From positions 52,805 through 116,804 of the forward strand of contig ONIG01000003.1 in the NCBI GenBank assembly GCA_900317855.1: a stretch of 64,000 nucleotides of DNA. The letters run 5' to 3'. The stretch comes from an uncultured Eubacteriales bacterium (GTDB taxonomy: Bacteria > Bacillota > Clostridia > Oscillospirales > Oscillospiraceae). The notes beneath the pieces are model-generated. The model had not been told where the DNA came from, did not search any database, and was given only the letters and a program-made list of their open reading frames with translations. A program made the translations under genes and the position numbers. Position 1 is the stretch's first letter, and each line of letters begins with the position of its first letter. This document shows, piece by piece, positions 31,525 to 43,017 of the stretch.

Positions 31525-32061
31525 ATGAACGATCCCGAAACGCTGGCCGCACAAAACGGCTTTTCCCACTGGGCACAGCTGAATATGGCGGCGGCGGTGC
31601 CGTTCGAGGCGGTGCGCGCCATGTGCGCGGACGGCCGCTGCGGCCGGTATGGGCACAACTGGGCCTGTCCGCCCGGCTGCGGCAGCATCGAGGCGGCTGC
31701 GCGCCGCATTGCAGGCTTTGACGCCGGCATCCTCGTGCAGACGACCGGGACGCTGCGCGATGATTTTGATTACGAATCCATTGCCGCTGCCGAGCGCGCA
31801 CACAAGCGCCGCTTTGCCGACTTTGCCCGCCAGATGCGCCGGCTCCATCCCGGCTGCCTGCCGCTGACGGCCGGCAGCTGCACGCTCTGCGTCCGCTGCA
31901 CGTACCCCGACCGCCCGTGCCGGTACCCGACCAAGCGCCTGTCGTCCATGGAGGCGTATGGCCTGTTCGTGAGCGACATCTGCACGCGCTCGGGCCTTGC
32001 CTACAACTACGGCCCGCGCACCATGACGTATACATCCTGCGTTTTGTACAACAAGGAGTGA
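31525..32061 (+). CDS. DUF2284 metal-binding protein
   Basis: A 178-residue cysteine-rich protein. The first half has CADGRCGRYGHNWACPPGCG and the second AGSCTLCVRCTYPDRPCRYP, giving nine or more cysteines in CxxC-like pairs, consistent with Fe-S clusters or another metal. DUF2284 proteins are annotated as predicted metal-binding and occur in anaerobes beside corrinoid methyltransferase systems; no activity is known to me. It lies 5 bases before the URO-D/corrinoid fusion gene, so the two are translationally linked, and divergent from the RACo gene. An electron-transfer or metal-handling role in corrinoid methyl transfer is inference. The ATG follows AAGAGG. Confidence 0.82.
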   Translation: MNDPETLAAQNGFSHWAQLNMAAAVPFEAVRAMCADGRCGRYGHNWACPPGCGSIEAAARRIAGFDAGILVQTTGTLRDDFDYESIAAAERAHKRRFADFARQMRRLHPGCLPLTAGSCTLCVRCTYPDRPCRYPTKRLSSMEAYGLFVSDICTRSGLAYNYGPRTMTYTSCVLYNKE

Positions 32062-32066
32062 AAACC

Positions 32067-33788
32067 ATGTCCACACCGAAAGAGATCTTCCTCGAGCTGA
32101 TCCGACCCGACGGCCAGCCGGAGCGCCAGCTGCGCCAGTATGAGGCGCTGCACATGTGCCTTACCGACCCGTGCAACACCTACCTGCGCGGCAACCGCAA
32201 GCGCGGCACGACGAGCGTGGACCGCTGGGGCACGACGATCCTGTTTCCCGAGGACGCGCCCGGCCCGATGCCGGACACGCGCGAGGGTCTCGCCGTCTGC
32301 CCGGACATCACGCGCTGGCGCGAGACGGTGCACGCGCCCGATCTGGAGGCTGCCTGCACGGAGGGGTGGGAGACCTGCCGCGCCGAGGCGCGCGCCGCCT
32401 GCGGGCCGGATCACCTGCTGGCCGGGTTCATGGGTACGGGCATTTTCGAGCAGTGCCACTTCCTCATGGGCTTTGAGGACACGCTCACGAACCTCTACGC
32501 CCACCCGGACGAGATGCACGCGCTCATTGACTACATCACGGAGTACCGACTGACGTATGTGCGCATGCTCATCGACAACCTGCAGCCGGACGTGATCTTT
32601 TCGCACGACGACTGGGGCACGAAAAACGCCCTGTTCATGAAGCCCGAGATGTGGCGGGAATTCTTCAAGGAGCCTTACCGCCGGTTCTATGGCTACATCC
32701 GCTCGCGCGGCGTCATCGCCATCCACCACGCGGACTCCTATCTGGTGCCCATCGTAGACGACATGGCCGAGATCGGCATCCAGGTCTGGCAGGGCGTCCT
32801 GCCGGAAAACGACATTCCTGCCCTGCAGGCGCACTTAAACGGGCGGCTCACGCTCATGGGCGGCTTCGGCGCGGCCATCGACCGCAAGGATGCCACGCCC
32901 GAGGACATCCTCACCTATGCCCGCGGCGTGCTGCGGCGCAACTGCCCCGGCGGGCACTACATCCCGTCGATCACCTACGGTTTGGCTGGCACGGTCTACC
33001 CGCACGTGGATACCTATCTCAATCAGGCAGTCGATGAATACAATGCAGCTCTGCATGTGCCGGTGACGCACCTGCCGCCCGTTCCGCGTCGGAGCGTGCA
33101 CGCCCCGGCCGCACCGGCCCAGAGCGCGCCCGAGGCCGAGCAGCCGCAGGGCGACGTGCTCTCGCGCATTGCGTCCGCGCTCGTGCGCGGACAGCAAAAG
33201 CGCGTGCTGCAGCTCTGCTCCGAGGCGCTCGAGAGCGGCCACGGCGCGCAGGAGATCCTCACGGACGGGCTCGTGCGCGGCATGACCATCCTCGGCGAGG
33301 ATTTCTCGGCCAACCGCGCCTTCGTGCCGGAGATGCTCATCGCGGCGCGCTGCATGGCGGCGGCGACGGAGCTGCTCAAGCCGTACATGTTGGGGGAGAG
33401 CAGCGAGACGATCGGCCGCGTCTGCCTCGGCACGGTGCGCGGCGATATGCACGACATCGGCAAAAACCTCGTCAAGATCATGATGGAGGGCAGCGGACTG
33501 GAGGTCGTCGACCTCGGCGTGGACGTCACGGCGGAGCAGTTCGTGGACACGGCCATCGAGCAGCACTGCGACATCATCGCCTGCTCCTCGCTGCTGACGA
33601 CGACGATGACGGAAATGCGCGACGTGGTGGAGCTGGCGAAGGCCCGCGGTATCCGCGACCGGGTGAAGATCTTTGTCGGCGGTGCGCCCATCACGCCCGG
33701 CTACAGCGACGAGATCGGCGCGGACGTCTACTGCCCGGACGCGGCCACGGCCGCGCGCTCGGCCGTGGCGCTGCTGCGCGGCGCGTAA
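32067..33788 (+). CDS. URO-D-family methyltransferase fused to a corrinoid-binding domain
   Basis: A 573-residue fusion. Residues 1-345 are a uroporphyrinogen decarboxylase-fold methyltransferase like MtaA/MtbA and substrate-specific methyltransferases of anaerobes (FSHDDWGTKNALFMKPEMWR; GGFGAAIDRKDATPEDI). A Pro/Ala-rich linker (about 350-366) leads to a MetH-type helical cap (about 367-445) and a Rossmann B12 domain with D460-x-H462-x2-G465 (GDMHDIGKNLV), where His462 should coordinate cobalt, then CSSLLTTTMTEM and VKIFVGGAP. At the usual zinc position, where MtaA has His-x-Cys, this protein has HHAD (His220-Asp223). Methyltransferase and corrinoid protein are normally separate; here they are one chain. 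Methyl donor is unknown. ATG follows AAGGAG. Codon 1 lies 5 bases after DUF2284. Confidence 0.9.
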   Translation: MSTPKEIFLELIRPDGQPERQLRQYEALHMCLTDPCNTYLRGNRKRGTTSVDRWGTTILFPEDAPGPMPDTREGLAVCPDITRWRETVHAPDLEAACTEGWETCRAEARAACGPDHLLAGFMGTGIFEQCHFLMGFEDTLTNLYAHPDEMHALIDYITEYRLTYVRMLIDNLQPDVIFSHDDWGTKNALFMKPEMWREFFKEPYRRFYGYIRSRGVIAIHHADSYLVPIVDDMAEIGIQVWQGVLPENDIPALQAHLNGRLTLMGGFGAAIDRKDATPEDILTYARGVLRRNCPGGHYIPSITYGLAGTVYPHVDTYLNQAVDEYNAALHVPVTHLPPVPRRSVHAPAAPAQSAPEAEQPQGDVLSRIASALVRGQQKRVLQLCSEALESGHGAQEILTDGLVRGMTILGEDFSANRAFVPEMLIAARCMAAATELLKPYMLGESSETIGRVCLGTVRGDMHDIGKNLVKIMMEGSGLEVVDLGVDVTAEQFVDTAIEQHCDIIACSSLLTTTMTEMRDVVELAKARGIRDRVKIFVGGAPITPGYSDEIGADVYCPDAATAARSAVALLRGA

Positions 33789-33814
33789 GCGCATAAAAGA
33801 CATAATACAGGAAT

Positions 33815-33859
33815 GTGTCTCTGCCGGACGAACATACGCCGGTCGGAGACACTTTCATT
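33815..33859 (+). terminator. Terminator of the corrinoid methyltransferase unit
   Basis: GTGTCTC pairs with GAGACAC at the base of a longer stem-loop that also contains GCCGG/CCGG, followed by TTTCATTTT. Confidence 0.7.
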
Positions 33860-33908
33860 TTCTGGGAGCAAATTCAGCGAAATGGATAGAGAAAAATCAA
33901 AAGGGCGG

Positions 33909-33933
33909 AATTATTTCAGGTTCTTGAATAATT
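33909..33933. repeat. Inverted repeat over the -35 of the purine operon
   Basis: AATTATT and AATAATT form 7-base arms around an 11-base spacer, and the right arm runs into the -35 hexamer TTGCTT. It could be an operator, but its arms are short and AT-rich. Confidence 0.3.
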
Positions 33934-33960
33934 GCTTTTCGGTGCCGCCGGATTTATAAT
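33932..33960 (+). promoter_or_regulatory. Sigma-A promoter of the purine operon
   Basis: TTGCTT at 33932-33937 and TATAAT at 33955-33960 are 17 bases apart; transcription should start just before the riboswitch aptamer. Confidence 0.8.
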
Positions 33961-33987
33961 CAAGGCGTTCCAACAAGTGAACACAGT

Positions 33988-34070
33988 CACTTTCAGGTAT
34001 AGGCGGGGAAGTCACATGGGCCCCGCGTCTCTACCGGGCGGCCCTTGAATTGCCCGACTACCGGAATGCA
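33988..34070 (+). promoter_or_regulatory. Purine riboswitch aptamer, guanine/hypoxanthine class
   Basis: The three-way junction of the xpt-pbuX type is visible. P1 is 33992-33998 with 34060-34066; J1/2 contains TATA; P2 is GCGGGG/CCCCGC with conserved ATGG in its loop; J2/3 is GTCTCTACC; P3 is CGGGC/GCCCG; J3/1 is GACTA. The specificity base at position 74 (Bacillus xpt numbering) is C, so guanine or hypoxanthine rather than adenine is expected. Both loops are 12 bases, longer than the 7-8 of xpt, while keeping the GG/CC kissing bases. Its gene target, adenine deaminase, makes hypoxanthine, suggesting product feedback. Confidence 0.9.
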
Positions 34071-34110
34071 GCACGCACAGCGCCAAACCGCTGTGTGAGC
34101 TTTGCCGTTT

Positions 34111-34150
34111 CGGTGGAGGGTCGCAGATTGCAGACGCTCCGCCGTTTTTT
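34111..34150 (+). terminator. Riboswitch-controlled terminator
   Basis: CGGTGGAGGGTC pairs with GACGCTCCGCCG (one mismatch) and TTTTTT follows. It is about 40 bases after the aptamer and 68 before the adenine deaminase start. A GCACAGCG/CGCTGTGT hairpin at about 34074-34097 lies between the two and could take part in switching. Confidence 0.85.
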
Positions 34151-34161
34151 ATTTGTATAGA

Positions 34162-34180
34162 GAGCGGAAACGCTTTTTAT
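34162..34180 (+). terminator. Small second hairpin with U tract
   Basis: AGCG-GAAA-CGCT followed by TTTTT forms a tetraloop mini-terminator just after the riboswitch terminator, perhaps a backup. Confidence 0.4.
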
Positions 34181-34217
34181 GGTTGATAGCAGCTTATGAT
34201 TTCAGGGAGGGATTTTG

Positions 34218-35999
34218 ATGCGTACACGCAAGGCAAAGGATCGCTCGCGCCTCATTCAGGCGGCCATGGGTCAGATCCCGTGCGATCTGACGATCGGCAA
34301 TGTGCAGTTTTTCAATGTCATTACGGGAGAAATCTATCCGGCCAGTGTCGATATACTGGACGGATTTGTTGTTTTGGTGCGTGAGGAAGGGCAGGAGGCC
34401 GTCCTGCCGTCCAAGGCGTACTATGACGGTCAGGGCCGCTACCTGATCCCCGGCTACATCGACACGCACATGCACATCGAGAGTACGATGATGATCCCCG
34501 AGAATCTCGCCCGCGCCATCCTGCCGTGGGGCACAACGACCATCTGCACCGACCCGCACGAGATCGGCAACGTCATGGGCCTCGACGGCGTGCGCTTCAT
34601 GCTCGCCAACGCGAAAAAGTCCAGGCTCCGCCAGTACGTGCTCGCTCCGTCGTGCGTCCCGGCTGTGCCCGGCATGGAAAACGCCGGCGCTGAGTTCCTC
34701 GCCAAGGAAGTCGGCGAGCTGCTGGACATGGACGACGTCATCGGCATCGCCGAGATCATGGACTACGTCGGCGTCATTCAGGACAGCGAGCGCATGCACA
34801 CCATCATCGACGAGGGCCTGCGCCGCGGCATGTTCCTGCAGGGCCATGCGCCGTATTGCTTCGGCCGTGAGCTTGCGGCCTACCGCATCGGCGGCCCCGT
34901 GTCCGACCACGAGAGCGTGAACGCCGACGAGGTGCGCGCCAAGCTCCGCGCCGGCATGCATATCAATCTCCGCGCCAGCTCCCTCATTGATAACCTTTCC
35001 TTCCTTGTCGACGGCTGCAAGGATCAGCCGTGGCGCGATTTCGTGTCCGTCTGCACGGACGACGTCCACGCCAAGGATCTGCTCACCGTCGGCCATATCA
35101 ACAACGTCGTGCGCAAGGCGGTCGCCTCCGGCCTTGACGGCCGTGAGGTCGTCAAGATGGCGACGTTCAACGCTGCGCGTGAGTACGGCTTTGACGATCT
35201 CGGCGCGATCGCGCCGGGCTACATCGCCGATATTCAGCTCGTCGACGCGCTCGACGGCAGCCGGCCGAAGGCCGTGTTCACCGAGGGCGTGCTCGTCGCG
35301 GAGGACGGCAAGTATCTCGGCGGTGACTGCAAAACGGCTGACTATGACCTGCCGAACACGGTCAACATGCCGCAGATCACGGGCCCCGCGTCCTTCGAAC
35401 TTCGTGTGCCGGAGGGCTACACCGGCGACACGATCCGCGTCAACGTCATGGTATCCGAGGACGGCAACCGCATCCTGCGCCATGTCGAGCCGGTGGAGCT
35501 GCCGGTGCGTGACGGCGTGGTCGATATCAGCGGCGATCCGACGCTCGTGTTCGTCTGCTGCGCCAACCGCTACGGCCTCGGCGGAAAGACGATCGCCGTC
35601 TACCGCGACTTTGGCCTGCGCAGCGGCGCGCTCGCGTCCACCATTTCGCACGACAGCCACAACTTCACCGTCAGCTATCACGATCCGAAGGATGCCTTCC
35701 GCGCTGCCGAGATCCTGCGCGCGTGCGGCGGCGGTATCTGCGTGATCGACGGCGAGCGGGAGACGCACATCGCCCTGCCGGCTGCCGGCCTCATGAGCCA
35801 GAAGCCCTGCGCCGAGGTCGCCGATGAGATCGCGGCCGTGCAGTCCGCGCTCGATGTCATCAGCGACGGACAGCTTACCCTGCTGGCGACCGCCATCATG
35901 GCGCTGCCGGTGCTGCCGAGCGTGGTCATTACGGATATGGGCCTCGTCAACGGCGCCAACCAGACGTTCGTACCCGTGTTTGCGGATGCGGAAGCATAA
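34218..35999 (+). CDS. ade: Adenine deaminase
   Basis: A 593-residue amidohydrolase-family enzyme converting adenine to hypoxanthine and ammonia for purine salvage and catabolism. Metal-binding motif GYIDTHMHIESTMM near residue 80 is diagnostic for Ade, with TDPHEIGNVMG after it, LRASS and VCTDDVHAKDLL in the barrel, and the C-terminal ISHDSHNF domain found in bacterial adenine deaminases. Length agrees with Bacillus Ade. The ATG follows CAGGGAGGG. It stands under a guanine-class purine riboswitch and 36 bases before a purine permease gene, so uptake and deamination are co-regulated by end product. Confidence 0.95.
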   Translation: MRTRKAKDRSRLIQAAMGQIPCDLTIGNVQFFNVITGEIYPASVDILDGFVVLVREEGQEAVLPSKAYYDGQGRYLIPGYIDTHMHIESTMMIPENLARAILPWGTTTICTDPHEIGNVMGLDGVRFMLANAKKSRLRQYVLAPSCVPAVPGMENAGAEFLAKEVGELLDMDDVIGIAEIMDYVGVIQDSERMHTIIDEGLRRGMFLQGHAPYCFGRELAAYRIGGPVSDHESVNADEVRAKLRAGMHINLRASSLIDNLSFLVDGCKDQPWRDFVSVCTDDVHAKDLLTVGHINNVVRKAVASGLDGREVVKMATFNAAREYGFDDLGAIAPGYIADIQLVDALDGSRPKAVFTEGVLVAEDGKYLGGDCKTADYDLPNTVNMPQITGPASFELRVPEGYTGDTIRVNVMVSEDGNRILRHVEPVELPVRDGVVDISGDPTLVFVCCANRYGLGGKTIAVYRDFGLRSGALASTISHDSHNFTVSYHDPKDAFRAAEILRACGGGICVIDGERETHIALPAAGLMSQKPCAEVADEIAAVQSALDVISDGQLTLLATAIMALPVLPSVVITDMGLVNGANQTFVPVFADAEA

Positions 36000-36035
36000 A
36001 TCAACCAGAGACAGAGAAAGGATAAGGCGTTTTTG

Positions 36036-37349
36036 ATGGAGAAACTCTTTCAGCTTGGCCTGCGCGGTACGGATAAGAAAACCGAGATCATTGCAGGCCT
36101 GACCACCTTCATGACCATGGCGTATGTGCTGGCCGTTCAGCCGGCCGCGATCTGCGGCGGCGAGGCGTACATCACGGATGTCAACGGCGTTGTCATCACC
36201 AAGTCCGCCATCATGATCACCTGCGCGCTCGTGTCCGGCCTCATCACGCTGCTGATGGCCTTTTACACGAACTTCCCCTTCGCGCTCTCGACCGGCATGG
36301 GCTCGAACTTCATTCTCGGCGCGCTCATTCAGTCGCAGGCGCTGAGCTTCGGCGCCGCCATGGCGATCACGCTCATTTCCGGCATTGTGTTCGTACTGCT
36401 GACGGTCTTTGGCCTGCGCGATTTGATCGTGCGCGTCATTCCGAAGAACATTAAGATCGCCATCTCCGCATCCATCGGCTTCTTTATTGCCTACCTCGGT
36501 TTCAAAAACTGCGGCATCGGCTCGTTTGAAAACGGCATCGCCCTCGGCAACCTCACCGATCCCGCTGTGCTGCTGGCTATCGGCGGCCTGCTGCTCATCA
36601 TCGTGCTCAATGCCCTGAACGTCAAGGGCGCCATCCTCATCAGCATCATCGCCACCACCCTCATCGGCATCCCGCTCGGTGTGACGACGCTCAACGGTGT
36701 TGCCGCCATGCCGGACTTCGGCGAGCTGGGCAACGTCATGTTCAATCTCGATTTCAAGGGCGTATTTACCGCGAGCGGGCTTATCCTTGTGTTCGTGTGC
36801 TTCTTTGGAGATTTCTTCTCGACGCTCGGCACGGTGCTGGCCGTCGCCAACCGCGCCAACATGCTCGATGAAAACGGCAACCTGCCCGGTATCGAGCGGC
36901 CCTTCCTTGTCGACGCCATCGGCACCTGCCTCGGCGCGCTGACCGGCAACACCACCATCACGACCTTTGTCGAGTCCACCTCCGGCGTGGAAGCCGGCGG
37001 CCGTACCGGTCTGACCGCGCTTGTCGCAGGCATCATGTTCCTGCTGACCATCTTCCTCGCGCCGCTGTTCGTCGCCATCCCGTATGCCGCGACCGGCCCG
37101 GCGCTGATCTATGTCGGCTTCCTCATGCTCAAGGGCTTCACGGAGATCGACTTCACGGACTTTGACGACGCCATCGGCCCCTGCGTCATGATGATGTTCA
37201 CGGCCTTCACCGGCAACATCACCAACGGCCTCGGCGCCGGCATCATCGTGCACGTGCTCGTCAAGCTCGTGCGCGGCAAGGCCAAGGAGATCCACCCGAT
37301 CATGTACCTGCTGTGCGCGCTCATGGTCCTGTACTTCATCGTTGGATAA
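36036..37349 (+). CDS. pbuG: Guanine/hypoxanthine permease, AzgA/PbuG family
   Basis: A 437-residue purine:cation symporter with about 12-14 membrane segments. The start EIIAGLTTFMTMAYVLAVQP and ALSTGMGSNFILGALI are typical of the AzgA branch of the NCS2 family, as are FGDFFSTLGTVLAVA and TTITTFVESTSGVEAGGRTG, which hold the substrate-contacting acidic residues. AzgA/PbuG members carry hypoxanthine, guanine or adenine. Located behind adenine deaminase under the same riboswitch, it probably imports adenine, hypoxanthine or guanine. Two similar GC-rich hairpins follow. Confidence 0.93.
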   Translation: MEKLFQLGLRGTDKKTEIIAGLTTFMTMAYVLAVQPAAICGGEAYITDVNGVVITKSAIMITCALVSGLITLLMAFYTNFPFALSTGMGSNFILGALIQSQALSFGAAMAITLISGIVFVLLTVFGLRDLIVRVIPKNIKIAISASIGFFIAYLGFKNCGIGSFENGIALGNLTDPAVLLAIGGLLLIIVLNALNVKGAILISIIATTLIGIPLGVTTLNGVAAMPDFGELGNVMFNLDFKGVFTASGLILVFVCFFGDFFSTLGTVLAVANRANMLDENGNLPGIERPFLVDAIGTCLGALTGNTTITTFVESTSGVEAGGRTGLTALVAGIMFLLTIFLAPLFVAIPYAATGPALIYVGFLMLKGFTEIDFTDFDDAIGPCVMMMFTAFTGNITNGLGAGIIVHVLVKLVRGKAKEIHPIMYLLCALMVLYFIVG

Positions 37350-37369
37350 TTTGCGTCTCTCTCACAAAG

Positions 37370-37400
37370 CAGCCGCCGGCGGGGTTCCCGCCGGCGGCTG
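37370..37400 (+). terminator. GC-rich hairpin after the purine permease
   Basis: CAGCCGCCGGCGGG pairs perfectly with CCCGCCGGCGGCTG around GTT. It lacks a U tract, so it may end transcription poorly and mostly protect the mRNA 3' end. Confidence 0.6.
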
Positions 37401-37503
37401 TGACATTGTCGGATGGATGCTGTGTGCGGGATCACAGAACAGCGGGGGAGCTCGAGGGGGCAAGGCCCGCCTCGAATCCGATCTGCTTTGCGTTTGCAAA
37501 AAG

Positions 37504-37532
37504 AGCCGTCGGCAGATTTTCTGCCGGCGGCT
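37504..37532 (+). terminator. Second, similar GC-rich hairpin
   Basis: AGCCGTCGGCAGA pairs with TCTGCCGGCGGCT (one G-T pair), followed by GTGTTATT. It shares the GCCGGCGGCTGTG 3' arm with the hairpin 130 bases upstream, suggesting a small dispersed or duplicated element. Confidence 0.5.
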
Positions 37533-37632
37533 GTGTTATTAAATCGTGAAGAGGTAAGAGTGAATAGTTAAAAGGTAAGAGTAAGAGTGAAGAAGTAAAA
37601 ATCGGCAAGCATCGTATGATGCTTGCCGATTT

Positions 37633-37721
37633 TGGTGCGGGAGATGGGACTTGAACCCACACGTCTATGGTTGGACACAGGCACCTCAAGCCTGCCTGTC
37701 TACCGATTCCAGCACTCCCGC
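37633..37721 (-). tRNA. tRNA-Leu (anticodon GAG)
   Basis: An 89-base tRNA including the encoded CCA. The acceptor stem is GCGGGAG/CTCCCGC, the anticodon stem CAGGC/GCCTG encloses TTGAGGT with anticodon GAG, there is a long variable arm as expected for Leu, and the T arm has GGTTCAAGTCC. It reads CUC and CUU codons. Confidence 0.95.
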
Positions 37722-37747
37722 ATATGCACTTTTCAAACGCATGAGTT

Positions 37748-37775
37748 ATTATAACAGAAAAGCGCGGAATGTCAA
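37748..37775 (-). promoter_or_regulatory. Sigma-A promoter of tRNA-Leu
   Basis: On the minus strand TTGACA (37775-37770) and TATAAT (37753-37748) are 16 bases apart, about 27 bases before the mature tRNA 5' end. Confidence 0.85.
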
Positions 37776-37802
37776 CCACAAATTTTCGACTCAGGTATTT
37801 TT

Positions 37803-39017
37803 TTATTTTCCCGTCAGCGGCGATCTCTGCCGCAGTTCCAGCGCCAGAACAGCCGCCAGGATCACGAGTGCGGCGATGAGCGCGAGCGCGCCGTCGGCCA
37901 TCGGCAGCAGGTAGCGCATGCGCAGATAGGCGTGATAGCCGAGCAGGGACGCAAATTCGCACAGCACCGCAGGCAGCGTCAGCTGCGGCCACGCGGCTGC
38001 CAGCGCGAGCGTGAGCGCATCGGCGGCGAAGAAATACCGGTCATGCATGTGCGGCAGGAAAAACGGGATCGCGACCGCGAGCACCGCCGCTGCCAGCACG
38101 AGCGCCCGGTCGGAGCAATCGTTCCGGCGCAGCCAGAACCAGACGGCCAGCAGCACGATCACGAGCGCGGCCGCGCCGATGCCGAGCTTCGCGGCGAGTT
38201 CGGGATCAGGCATATCCGTGACGAGCGCAAAGGCGGACGAGGAATTGTAGTTGAGCCCGGTGCCGATGCTGCCCGTCTGCTGAAACGGGATGGTCAGCGC
38301 GTCCCACAATCCGCGCCCGGCAATGACGGCCGGGAGCACCATGACCACGCACGTGGCGGGGAAGGCCAGCGCGTGCCGCAGCCTGACGCGCCGCGTGAGC
38401 CAGAAGAGCAGAAACACCGGCATGACGAACACGGCCTGCAGCTTAAACGAGAACGCCGCCCCGATACTGATCACGCCGAGCAGGGGGTGCCCGGCCAGCA
38501 CGAGATAAATGCTCAGCACGGCGAGGGAGGCATACACACTGTCGCACTGGCCCCAGAGCGCGCCGTTGAGCACGACCGTCGGCCAGAAGAGCACAAGAAA
38601 GAATGCCGTGAGCTTCCACGCCGCTTCCCGCCGGAACAGACCCACGAGCTGCATGACCGACCACGCGAGCACAACGTCGAAAAAGATACTCAGCAGCTTG
38701 ATCAGGTGCAGATCGGACAGGGAGCTGCTGCTGATGAGCGCCAGAAACGTCAGGTACGGTACATTATAATTTCCCACAGGCTCCCGCAGCGCGGCAAGCC
38801 CGCCGTGCGTGCGGAAAAAATCGACCCACACGGTCAGGAACTGTGTGTAGTCGCTCGTCTCATAATTCAGGCACAGCCCACGCAGCACGAACGCCGCCGC
38901 CAGCAGCAGCGCCGCGCACAGGACGTGCGCCGGTTTCCGGAGCACGCCGGCGCTCCACAGCAGCACCAGCGCCAGCCCGGCCTCGGCGGCCAGCAGCAGG
39001 CAGATCCGGACATCCAT
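37803..39017 (-). CDS. Polytopic membrane glycosyltransferase-like protein (GT-C type)
   Basis: A 404-residue membrane protein with roughly ten to eleven hydrophobic segments. The first loop has LCLNYETSDYTQFLTVWVDF, with an acidic pair where GT-C enzymes keep their catalytic Asp, and there are LNGALWGQCDSVYASLAVLS and FLPHMHDRYFFAADALTLAL, two motifs recurrent in bacterial GT-C mannosyltransferase-like/PIG-V-like proteins that use polyprenyl-phosphate sugars. Sugar and acceptor are unknown. Two in-frame ATGs lie two codons apart; I use the second because GGAGGG sits at proper distance from it. The gene has no partner; its end lies about 80 bases upstream of tRNA-Leu, which is on the same strand, so read-through to the tRNA is possible. 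Confidence 0.75.
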   Translation of the reverse strand: MDVRICLLLAAEAGLALVLLWSAGVLRKPAHVLCAALLLAAAFVLRGLCLNYETSDYTQFLTVWVDFFRTHGGLAALREPVGNYNVPYLTFLALISSSSLSDLHLIKLLSIFFDVVLAWSVMQLVGLFRREAAWKLTAFFLVLFWPTVVLNGALWGQCDSVYASLAVLSIYLVLAGHPLLGVISIGAAFSFKLQAVFVMPVFLLFWLTRRVRLRHALAFPATCVVMVLPAVIAGRGLWDALTIPFQQTGSIGTGLNYNSSSAFALVTDMPDPELAAKLGIGAAALVIVLLAVWFWLRRNDCSDRALVLAAAVLAVAIPFFLPHMHDRYFFAADALTLALAAAWPQLTLPAVLCEFASLLGYHAYLRMRYLLPMADGALALIAALVILAAVLALELRQRSPLTGK

Positions 39018-39091
39018 GGCCATCCCTCCGAAGATACAAAAAAGCGGCAGGGCGACGCGCTCCTGCCGGCGGAAAATTCACAAAATAGTGC

Positions 39092-39121
39092 TTGACAACC
39101 TATGCGTTGAAATGGTAAAAT
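39092..39121 (+). promoter_or_regulatory. Sigma-A promoter of rpoBC
   Basis: TTGACA at 39092-39097 and TAAAAT at 39116-39121 are 18 bases apart. A 5' leader of about 140 bases follows with a small hairpin of GCGGGAGA/TACTCCCAC type, and no obvious terminator. Confidence 0.75.
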
Positions 39122-39270
39122 ATCACGCTATGTGTCTTTAGGAGCGGGAGAGACTACTCCCACAACCTACAAGCACATTTTACCGGATGCGCTGCAAAAA
39201 TGCAACAGGTCAAAAAAGTATTTTACAACCCAGCCGGGTGTTCGCAATCTCAAAAGAAGGAGTGTTCGCC

Positions 39271-43014
<3,744 letters not shown>

Positions 43015-43017
43015 AAC

